Shown here one piece after another: positions 10,197 to 19,871 of a stretch of DNA of 64,000 nucleotides (its first letter is position 1; the number at the start of each line of letters is the position of its first letter). Source of the DNA: Onthophagus taurus (lineage: Eukaryota; Arthropoda; Insecta; Coleoptera; Scarabaeidae). The notes below the pieces were generated by a model, which was not told the origin of the DNA, did no database searches, and worked only from the letters and a program-made list of their open reading frames with translations. The position numbers and the translations under genes were made by a program. The DNA lies in NCBI RefSeq assembly GCF_036711975.1, contig NC_091968.1:29993001-30057000 (forward strand). Reading direction: 5' to 3'.

Positions 10197-13100
10197 ATGT
10201 GTACAAATAAATTGGGGAAAAGAAATAGAAATGTACGAGAGAAAGTTGAGCAAAAACACGAAGAAATCGAAAAAATGTATTTCGATGATCAACAAAGTTT
10301 CGATAAATCATCCTCGAGTTCTTTAAGCTGGGGAGAAGACTGCGAACAAGAAGCAACTTTGAGAGTAAAAGATGAATATGAAAGAATGCATAGAGTTTTA
10401 AAAGGTTTAGATCCCATCCCCCCAAATTACGACAAAGACGAATACAAACTTTGGATAAAAACTTTTCCATCATTAAGGTAAAAAATTTAATAATATAAAG
10501 GGAAAAATTCAAGAATCATCATGTAGCTCTTAAAAATCGACATTAAACTTTCGATGTGACGTCATTAGCAATCTTAACCATGCATTTTCCTATTAAACTG
10601 GTTAACATCTAACCTACAAATTGTTTATTTTAAAGCCATGCACAAAATCAATCTGATAAAGTTAAAAGTTAAGTTATTCTCACTAAACTAGGTGAGATTA
10701 CAACGTATATTCCCAGTAAACAAATTTGCGTTTCAGAAACATTTCTGATACATATTATTGAAACATGAAACGTTTCTTCGACATATTTCTGAAACATAGA
10801 TGAAACGTGTCTGAAATTGCTAATGTCCGACCCTTTTTATGTTTTATTGAAACGTTTCTGCAACATACAGCTGACAATTACGGTACACTACTAAAATGTT
10901 TCATTAATGGTTTTGAATTATTTCTGTAATGTTTTGTTTACATTTACATTACATTAATAGTATGTATCATAAACATTTAAAAATGTTTCGTTGACGTTTC
11001 AGGGATGTACATATGTATGTAAAGATATAATTTCGTTGAGGTGTAGCGTCTGCATCCTGGACAAGATGCTCATACATGCTTCCTCAAAAGATATGCATAT
11101 GCTGAGGAAGCATTTGTGAGCATACCACCCAGGGCGCAGACGGTGGAAGCTGCAACAAAATCATACCTTAAGGTAGGAAAAATAATAATAGAAGTACGAT
11201 ACTTGTTACTTACCACCTACTGTACCAAATTTCAAAATTATCAGTCAATAATTTCTACTATTCTGTTTTCTCATTGATTAGGACATATAAAGTAAATATA
11301 AGAGTAGGTATGCATTAAATATAGTAAATATGTATACAAAATATATTAAAATGGTAACTAAAATAAAATTCTTATTTGTAAACAAATTAAACATAAACAT
11401 TCCAATAATTTATGTAGGTCATTTAAATATAAAGTTAAATTTAGATCATATTAGTGGTATTTTTAATCATTTTTACTTCTGTTTATACAGGGTGTCTCAG
11501 CGAGACCGGTCATTAGACGTTTCTGGGGTTCTAGGCAAACAAAAAATTTGAGAATGCAGACTTAAGTATTATCAATTACGTTCTCTTCATCTAAAATATT
11601 TTCAGATTTCTAGCACTTCCGGTTATACCGGAAGTCGCCACCTACTTTATTTTTTTAAATGGAACATCCTGTATATTTTTACATATTTGGATTTATCTGT
11701 TTTGAAGGTTTATAAATAACTTTACTTTTTGCAATTTGAACCAACAATTCTCGAGTTATTCGAATTTTTCTAGAAAAATTTGCTCCAGCGGACATTTGTT
11801 CAAAAAATCATAGAACACTCAATTTTTGAGATATCAATTTAGGATTCAGAACATGCTTAAACAACATAATGGAGTATGTTTTGGTGCCGAGAACGGCTGT
11901 CTAGATCGTTTGGTCACTTTACTATGATACGTTAACTTTTCGAAATTTGGAAGCACCATAACTTCATTTTTTTAAATGGCATCCCCCATATTTTATTACT
12001 TAGTCGTCTTCGGCGTCTCATTTTACATCTTTTATATTCTATATGTCCTATGCCTAACATTAATAGTTTGAGAAATAATTAGGGTTTTTTGAAAAATGCT
12101 CACATATCATATGAATATTAACCTAGTGTGCCATGGAAAACAAATGTTTAATGACTTATTGATAAACGTCAAAGTCTAATTTAGGTTGTTTGATGCTTGT
12201 GAGTCTAAAACCAGTTAAAATATATATTAATAACGTAAATAATGAAGAAATCCATAATTTATTTTTTGTGCACGAAAAGTGCGACAAAGTTCTTAGTAGA
12301 ACTTGCAGAATGTTTAATGAAAATTATCCACATTTATCTCCGATGACAAAAGGTAAATTTAGAGGAATAGAAGCAAATTTTTTGCATTTACGAATTAATG
12401 ACGTGTTAAACTGACCAAAAAATGTAGTAGATAATGCAACGGAAGAGGTGAATACCTTGGCTTATTTCGAGCGCAGTCCCAACACCTCAATTCGAGCTGC
12501 CAAAGAAGATCTGGGAATCATACTACGAACTTTGTCGCTCTTTCATGCATAAAAAATAAATTAAGAATTTCTTGATTTGTGTAAATATTACTTTCGTTAT
12601 TGTTATCGATTTTAACTCGTTTCAGTACTAATATTAAGGGACATAACAGATAATTATTAGCTCACATGCATCAAGTGACGTAAACAAGTGACTCTTTGAC
12701 AAGAACTCATTGAGAAGGCTTGTTTTTCATGGCACACTAGGCTAAATATCCATATGATATGTGTGCATTTTTCAAAAAACCCTAATTATCTCCCAAACTA
12801 TTAATATTAGGTATGGGTCATATGGGATATAAAAGATGTATAATGAGACACCGAAGACGACTAAAAAATAAAATATGGGGGGTGCCATTTAAAAAAATGA
12901 AGTTATGGTATTTCCAAATTTTGAAAAGTTAACGTGCCATAGTAAAGTGATCAAACGTTTTAGACCGCAGTTCTCGGCACCAAAACAGACTCCATCATAT
13001 TGCTTAAGTATGTTCTCAGTCCTAAATTGATATCCCAAAAATTGAGTGTTTTCTGATTTTTTGAACAAATGTCTGTTGGAGCAGATTTTTCTAGAAAAAT

Positions 13101-16100
13101 TCGAATAACTCGAGAACAACCGAATCAAATTGCAAAAAGTAAAGTTATTTATAAACCTTGAAAACAGACAAATCCAAATATGTAAAAATATACAGGGTGT
13201 TCCATTAAAAAAAATAAAGTTGGTGGCGGCTTCCGGTATAACCGGAAGTGCAAGAAATCTGAAAATATTTTAGACGAAGAGATCGTAATTGATAATACTT
13301 AAGTCTGAATTCTCAAATTTTTATTTTCGCCAGAACCCCAGAAACGTTCTAATGACCGGTTTCGCTGAGACACCTGTATATGAATAACCGAAAGAATTTT
13401 TTTTTCTCAAACGAAACATTGTTTCAATTAAAACACATATATTTGTGATGTTTCGCCAGAGATCCCCAGCTTCTTCAGACTACAAGTAAAGAATACCTAT
13501 AATATATTTAATAATAATAATTATAATAATATATTTAACATTTTTTTTATCTTACATTAGTTATTGGAGATATCACATGTTGTAAAATTCTTTTTATGGA
13601 GAGAAACTATCAGTATTACAAAATAACTTACAAAAACAGTTACATGACAATTTACATGTCAGATAATACAATAAAACAAGTAATGTACCACAAACGATGT
13701 ACTACAGTCGTGGAATTGTTTATTTTTCTTGATAAAAAGAATTTTACAACATGTGGTCTCACTTATAACAATAAGACTTTTACAAAATAAATAGGTCTTC
13801 TTTACTTGTAGTCTGAAGAAACTGGGGATCTCTTTCATCATCTTTTTATGATTGTTCAAGACTAAGAAATTTAACTAAAATTTAAATAACCTATATAAAA
13901 CTAAAACATAAAAGTACAAAACTACATAAAATATACATATATGGAGAAATGGCAAAACAAAATTTTTAAATTTGTTTCATATTTGAGATGCGATTCTTGC
14001 ACTACGTTTTCAGTATTGCGACGAGTAAACGAAAGAAAGAATACTAAAAGAAAATAACAATATTCTTTATTATCTCATCTGCGGTTTCCTTATTTCGCCT
14101 ATTATAACGTAAATTCGCTTGTCGTAACCAATTGCTTACTACCACTTCATATTCTTTATCAGTTAAATGGAAGCTCTCCCCAACTGCCACTAAAATGTAT
14201 GTTTAAATTAGAATTCGGTCATGGAAAAAGTTTTAAACTCCTTAACCAACGCGATTTATTCGCTGTAACGGCGATTGTTTCGCATGACGTCGCCAGACCG
14301 ACGCGAAAGTATCGCTACACCCACGGTTTTTGTCGTTGTCACCTGACAATTGAAAAAGTCGGTTTGGGCACGTTTGTGCATGTTCATTTGCCGCCGTGTC
14401 GACTTGGCGACAACATTATCAAGCGTAACAATCGCCGTCGCAGCGAATACATCGCGTTGGTTAAGGAATAACTTTATGTCAATATAATATTCTTCGGTTA
14501 AATTCAATCACAAGATTTAAGTCACCATTTTAAACAAGAATGTTTTTAGATAAATTTAAAAATAACTAAACCTAGTGAGTGCGGGAAGTTAGCCCCCCAT
14601 TTTTTGATTTTTAAATTTTTTATTGTTGTTCTAGATTGTTCTAGAATTGTTCTACATTGTTCCAAAGCGGCAAATCGAAAAAATAAAAACTCCGCGAGAA
14701 AACCGAAAAAACGGATTTTTTGGCTAGCCCCCCATTTTTGGAAAAATCAAATTTTCTTTGTTGTTCTGAGTTGTTCTAGTTGTTCTAGTTATTGTTCTAG
14801 AAAATCAAAATTATGGGATACAGCATTACGAAGTTATAATTAAAAATAGGTTTGGCCGCCGAAATGTCTAGTTGATTGCTGTGACCATAGTTTTTCTATT
14901 ATCAATTCCATATTACAAATATATACTTGTTATAGCTAACGCAATCTGGAACAGCTATTATTTTCACTAGAACAACTCTCTAAAGGGCACTTTACTCTTT
15001 GAAAATTAAAGTTTTTGGAAGTTTCAGTCAGTAATTCTTGTGTCAGCGGTTTTATATTACACAATAAGAATTAAAAAACATAGAACAATCTAAAATAACT
15101 CAAACTTTGCCGATTCAAATTGCTCTTGATGTGTTTTACGTTTAACACGGACATTAATTTTGCAAAATCACATATTTTCTGTTGCTCTAAATTGTTCTTG
15201 TTGTCTAGGTACTTAAAATGTTTATTTAATCACTGCGGCTTTAGTTCTTTTAAAGTTTCATATTAAAAATTAGTACTTACAACAATTAAAACAATTCAGA
15301 GCAGTTGTTATTTTCACTGGAAAAACCTTAAATTTCAGTTGTTGTGATATCGGACAGGAATGAAAAATTAAAAAATATGGAATAATCTGACCATCTAATT
15401 TCCTAAAAATCACCTTTCTCTTTAAACTTATAATAATAAAACATAAGTTGCGATTTAAAGTATATTTTATTTTGTAAAACAAAGTAATAAATTAATAAAT
15501 AAACTAAACTAACAAAAGTAGGTTGGGCTGCCAAAATGTCTAGGTGATTGCTGTGACCATAGTTTTTCTATTTTCAGTTTCATATCACAAATATATACTT
15601 ATTATACATAAGCAATCTCTATAAAGAACACTTTACTTTTTAAAAATTAAAATTTTTGGAAGTTTCAGTTAGTAATTCTTTCATAAGTTCATAAGTAAGT
15701 TTCATTAATATCTATTTCAATAAAAAATATATTGTTCAAAATACTTGCGGATTCGACAGTACATTTCATAGTTTAGCATTTTACACACCATTTAGAAATC
15801 ATGTTGAGAATGTTTGCACAGATTGCTTTAGTTTAATAAAATTATTTTTAAAAACCGGTTCTAGTAAAGCAGCATATAAAAAAAGAGCTGAACTATTAAC
15901 AGGAATAAATTATTTTGGAAACCAGAATATTGCTGGCGTGATAATAGTGAATGCTTTTTCAAATATTGCGTTTCTTTGCACACAACTATTTAAAGAAGAA
16001 TTTAGTTATTGTACGACTAAAAACTGCAATAATTGTTTAAACGTTACTTTCCATAAAAACATAATTTTACCAATCGACATTGACATCGTAACAATATTTG

Positions 16101-18896
16101 GCTATGTACAGCTAAAGCAAGTAATAGAAAACTACATGCAAGCTCTAAGCAACAATTGCAAAAAATGTGGTGTGTTTATAGAAACAACGAATGGAAAGAA
16201 CAATAAAACAAAATTGAGTGATTACGCACGCAATTTGTCTTTGAATCTTTGAAATCTTTGAATGATGTAGGACACTACCCGGCATTTGTGCCCAACAATG
16301 CCAATTGGATATTATTTAATGATTTACGAAAAAAAACGTACAGGTTGAAAAAGCTACTGAAATAAATGCACAAATGTGCATATATGTTTATAAATGAGCA
16401 AAGTGATGTAACCGTATTATTCCATGATATTAGTTTATTTACATAATTTAGTTTATGTAGTTATAGTTTACCTTAGAATAAGTTATTGTACTGATATAGT
16501 AATACTGATCGAATAGTTATTGTTTTATTTGTTAGTTTAGTTTATTTATTAATTTATTACTTAGTTTATACAAAATAAAATACACTTTAAATCGCATCTT
16601 ATGTTTTACTATTATAAGTTTAAAGAGAAAGGTAAAACTTGTGATTTTTAGAAAATTATAATGGTCAGATTATTCCATATTTTTTTAGTTTTTTAAAACT
16701 ATTATTATATTAAAGATTGGGTTCACTGATTCAACAAAACCTGTCCGATATCACAACAACTGAGATTTAAGGTTTTTCTCATGAAAATAACAGCTGTTCT
16801 GAATTGTTTTAATTGTTGTAAGTACTAATTTTTAATATGAAAGTTTAAAAGAAGTAAAGCCGCAGTGATTAAATAAACATTTTAAGTACCTAGAACAACA
16901 AGAACAATTTAGAGCAACAAAAAATATGTGATTTTACAAAATTAATGTCCGTGTTAAACAAAAAACACATCTAGAACAATTTGAATCGGCAAAGTTTCAG
17001 TTATTTTAGATTGTTCTATGTTTTTTAATTCTTATTGTGTAATATAAAACCGCTGACACAAGAATTACTGACTGAAACTTCCAAAAACTTTAATTTTCAA
17101 AGAGTAAAGTGCCCTTTAGAGAGTTGTTCTAGTGAAAATAATAGCTGTTCCAGATTGCGTTAGCTATAACAAGTATATATTTGTAATATGGAATTGATAA
17201 TAGAAAAACTATGGTCACAGTAATCAACTAGACATTTCGGCGGCCAAACCTATTTTTAGTTATAACTTCGTAATGCTGTATCCCATAATTTTGATTTTCT
17301 AGAACAATAACTAGAACAACTAGAACAACCCAGAACAACAAAGAAAATTTGATTTTTCCAAAAATGGGGGGCTAGTCAAAAAACCTGTTTTTTCGGTTTT
17401 CTCGCGGAGTTTTTATTTTTTCGATTTGCCGCTTTGGAACAATGTAGAACAACTCTAGAACAATCTAGAACAACAATAAAAAAATTTAAAATCAAAAAAT
17501 GGGGGGCTAACTTCCCGCACTCAAACCTAGTGGTGATATATAAAAAAACTTATACGAAACTTATCTGCGCCATTCTAAACCAATATTCGAGCCACAGAAC
17601 AGATATATAGAAAACGATTCAAAGGAACTGAGAACAGAACTGAACAGAACAAAACACACAATAGAACAAGTCGTGACAAGACGCTGATGAGTCACCGCGC
17701 CTTGGAACATGCGCGTACGTTCACAGGCGCTGATGAAGATGTTCAGACATGTTTCAGACACATTTGTAGAGAAATGTTTCAAATGAAATGTTTCTGCTAC
17801 ATATTTTAATATTTCATAAATATTCTTACTGAAATGTATTTGATACATATCTTTAGATACGTTTCGTAACAATCGTATCTGTCACGTATATGAAACGTAG
17901 TTGTAAAATGTTTCATTTAATTCATTGTACGTTAAAATTGAAATGTTTCACAGATGTTTCTTGTTTACTGGGTTTTTGTATGAAACACCCTTGTTTTTTG
18001 TCATTAGGTAGACTGTGTGACAATAGACTCTGTGTTCATACTAGAACTAACACTAGACCAAAAACTAAAAACATTCGGATTTAGTTGCATGTCTCTCAAG
18101 ACAGTGCTGGTGTAAAACTAGAACTAACACTTTACCTGGAACTAAAATCATTCGGGTTTAGCCGTCTTTAGAGATGTGTGGCTAAATCCGAATGTTTCTA
18201 GATCTAGGTATAGTGTTAGTGTAGACCTAGAACCAGAAACATTTAGGTTTAGCCGTCTTAAGAGACGCACAACTATAAGCGACATGTTGATTCTTGAATT
18301 ATAGTATATAAAGTGTTTTATATTAAAGATCTTCGATTCAAATAACTTCAACAACACGAAAGAGAAGTTACCCAACAACGCCAATGTCTTCTCGAATCAG
18401 TATGAAACCAGTTCAACCCGCTATAGATGAATTCATAACAAAATTGTGTCACAAATTATCACATCCCAAACCGACAAAACCAATCCAAAGGGAACGGAGA
18501 AAAACGATGGTACACAATCAGTTAGAAATGTTAGAAAGAGACTTCGAGAGTTTGTTACGAATTTCCCCAGCACCTTTCGGAAATAAATCTGGGAATATCG
18601 GCACGAGGAATTTATTAAATTGTGCGACACAAGAGGAATACACCTCGTTACCCTATTTGGAACCAAAAATTACTCAAAAACGTTGTTCAAACGTGAATCG
18701 AAAACATTTAACTTTACCACCGATTGATGTGAATTTAAATCAATTCCGATCGGTGTCGGCGATGCCTTTGCAATCATTGCAACAAGGAAAATGTTTATCA
18801 GCTTTATCGAACGCAACTAATTTAAATTTCGATTTAAAAGGGAAAGGTGTCGAAAGCAATTTAAATAGTGCGAGAAATTTAAAATTTTTAAATTGA
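10197..18896 (+). CDS. Unrecognised insect protein, two exons around a transposon-filled intron
   Basis: Exon one is 10197-10477 and ends in phase 2 at GTAAAA. Exon two is proposed at 18329-18896 after acceptor TATTAAAG, starting with the one base needed to complete the codon. The joined product is about 282 residues. Exon one is charged, with an Asp/Ser run (SSSSSLSWGEDCEQE) and a motif EYERMHRVLKGLDPIPPNYD that looks conserved. Exon two is basic (KPIQRERRKTMVHNQLEMLE), then Ser/Asn-rich and probably disordered. No signal peptide, membrane segment or enzyme motif is visible, and I do not recognise the family. AATAAA at 18936 is a good poly(A) signal. Both ends look genuine; the join rests on phase and codon-like composition only, so two separate genes remain possible. 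Confidence 0.6.
11000..11483. other. Intronic spacer, no gene seen
   Basis: This AT-rich DNA contains a short inverted pair around 11060-11110 (GCTTCCTCA / TGAGGAAGC). Nothing else is recognised. Confidence 0.4.
11484..13380. mobile_element. DNA transposon with about 660-bp TIRs and a transposase remnant
   Basis: The left end TATACAGGGTGTCTCAGCGA is mirrored at the right end, which reads TATACAGGTGTCTCAGCGA on the minus strand. The TIRs continue to about 12146 on the left and from about 12723 on the right. The TATACAGGGTG ends and TA context fit the mariner/Tc1 superfamily. The 575-bp centre carries the start of a transposase. Confidence 0.8.
12190..12551 (+). pseudogene. Truncated N-terminal transposase fragment
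   Basis: An open frame at 12190-12414 reads EEIHNLFFVHEKCDKVLSRT and RMFNENYPHLSP. This resembles the DUF4817-like helix-turn-helix found at the start of many insect mariner-type proteins. Further fragments (TEEVNTLAYFERSPNTSIRA, then AKEDLGIILRTL) follow in another frame to about 12551. The catalytic domain is absent, so the element is non-autonomous. Confidence 0.55.
13447..13840. repeat. Inverted repeats with Penelope-like stem-loop motifs
   Basis: GTAGTCTGAAGAA is present on - at about 13475-13490 and on + at about 13808-13820. An inner inverted pair, TCACATGTTGTAAAATTC near 13573 and GAATTTTACAACATGTGG near 13740, lies between them. On the minus strand the left copy has CTGAAGA, a stem of about 5 bp and GAAA, like the Penelope-like arms. 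It is probably a short remnant of such an element. Confidence 0.5.
14228..14480. mobile_element. Short palindromic MITE
   Basis: CTCCTTAACCAACGCGAT near 14240 is mirrored by ATCGCGTTGGTTAAGGAATA ending near 14471. The inner TIR portions (CGGCGATTGTT) are mirrored too. The element is GC-richer than its surroundings and is about 240 bp long. The open frames inside it are artefacts of the palindrome. Confidence 0.6.
14571..17530. mobile_element. About 3-kb TIR element carrying a ubiquitin-protease-like fragment
   Basis: The ends GTGCGGGAAGTTAGCCCCCC are mirrored at 17490-17520. The TIRs run about 940 bp each side (to about 15510, and from about 16560). They are crowded with the word TTGTTCTAG in both orientations. 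Positions 15517-15610 repeat a part of the left TIR (14843-14935). The unique centre holds a frameshifted coding fragment. No superfamily was assigned. Confidence 0.7.
15695..16378 (+). pseudogene. Ubiquitin-specific-protease-like (C19-like) fragment inside a transposon
   Basis: The open frame from 15695 to the stop at 16252 begins with IVQNTCGFDSTFHSLAFY, which resembles the catalytic Cys box of ubiquitin-specific proteases (NTC followed by a small residue and S). Cysteine pairs follow (CTDC, CNNC, NNCKKCG). After a frame change near 16255, linked to a small ctttgaa duplication, it continues with DVGHYPAFVPNNANWILFND, resembling the His box and its Trp/Asn-Asp follow-up, and ends near CIYVYK at 16378. 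The overall order Cys box, zinc-knuckle-like cysteines, His box fits the family. The assignment is by motif only, and the fragment is short for a full protease domain. Confidence 0.45.
18038..18275. repeat. Palindromic CGGGTTTAGCCG repeat family, copy in the intron of the unknown gene
   Basis: The unit consists of CTAGAACTAACACTAGACC words, then ACATTCGG(G/A)TTTAGCCG, a short centre with TCTTAAGAC-like bases, and the mirror image. Here it ends just before the proposed exon two of the unknown gene. Confidence 0.8.
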
Positions 18897-18935
18897 TTAT
18901 AATAATTTAAATCGTTATAATGTGTTTTTAGAGAA

Positions 18936-18941
18936 AATAAA
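18936..18941 (+). terminator. Poly(A) signal AATAAA of the unrecognised gene
   Basis: AATAAA lies 40 bases after the stop codon at 18894-18896. Confidence 0.5.
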
Positions 18942-19139
18942 TTTTGTTGAAATTAAAATGTGTATTGGGTTGCCTATAATAAATTTGTAAGGTTATTTTT
19001 GAATTTATAAAAAATTAGTAAACATAATTGCACGTGTGTTTAACTAGTTTTAGGTGTTGAATTAGTGTTAAGGGATTATGTTAAATATTTTTTATTAAAT
19101 TATATATTTCTTAATGAAGTGTTTGAAGGAATTAAAGAA

Positions 19140-19511
19140 CTAGATAGATAAAAGTGAGATTTGTAAGAAGAAACTCGTGGTGTCTCGCCAGATCAATCCC
19201 GGCGTCGTCGTTTTCGTCGCCGTTTTGTCGGTGGCGCAAGCGTCGCGACGTCCCCACCGTCGAGTATCGATCGTAAAGGTTTCCGCGACGCCGTCGCAAC
19301 AGTCTCCGTTCGGCGTCTTCTGATTACGTTCCGCGCTCTAAATAAAAAACTCCGCGCGTCCACCTCAAAAGGTTCGCGGGGACAACTATGAAAGAAAAGT
19401 TTTCGCGGATCGCGTTCATCACTTTTAAAACGAAATTTGAAAAATTAATTGAAAAACGCGTATGAAAAAGAACGATTTTCGGAAGGAAGTCGCCTCCCAG
19501 AGGACGACGTC
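19140..19511 (+). promoter_or_regulatory. slo: slo GC-rich 5' UTR/promoter with an upstream ORF
   Basis: This is the most GC- and CpG-rich island in the window, directly before the slo start. A short upstream ORF runs from ATG 19388 to TGA 19465 (25 codons) and ends 46 bases before the slo ATG. It could damp translation. The transcription start is not visible. Confidence 0.55.
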
Positions 19512-19871
19512 ATGACGAGCACCGTCGTTCTGACCACTGAGCAGTCGGCGGTGTCTTCGGCGTCGCCGTCTTCTTCAGGAATTGAGGCGACCGTTAGCAT
19601 TGAGGAATGCCTTACCGTCAGGAAGTACTGGTGCTTTTTATTAAGCAGTATTTGTACATTCTTGGCCGGTCTCCTCATTGTACTCATATGGAGGGCGTTT
19701 GCGTTTCTTTGCTGTCGAAAAGATGCTGAGTATGGACCAAATGACCCAAAACAAAAGGAGCAAAAAGCTGCGAGACAGGGTAAACAAGAGTTTGAAGGAA
19801 CTTTTATGACTGAAGCTAAAGATTGGGCTGGAGAATTAATTTCTGGACAAACCACAACAGGAAGAATACTC
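19512..19871 (+). CDS. slo: slo exon 1: N-terminus and S0
   Basis: The exon encodes 120 codons in phase 0, starting [15 protein letters not shown]0 is [20 protein letters not shown]. The cytoplasmic S0-S1 loop contains [10 protein letters not shown] and [18 protein letters not shown], matching fly Slo. The start was chosen as the first ATG in the conserved frame; the frame is open upstream without another ATG. Confidence 0.93.

Larger units (their letters stand above)
10707..17971. mobile_element. Composite 7.3-kb element bounded by inverted CCCAGTAAACAA
   Basis: CCCAGTAAACAA at 10707 has its exact reverse complement ending at 17971. The next few hundred bases at each end are rich in short GAAACATTTCTGAAACA-like words (10730-10990 and 17735-17960), which look like subterminal repeats. 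Other transposons are nested between. I could not identify a clean target duplication, so the superfamily is unassigned. Confidence 0.55.

Noticed and set aside
10183..10512. 109-codon minus-strand frame over exon one of the unknown gene
   Set aside because: It is a shadow frame with hydrophobic low-information content; the plus frame has codon-like composition and a good donor.
14199..14507. Overlapping frames on both strands (90 and 83 codons)
   Set aside because: They are mirror frames produced by a short palindromic MITE.
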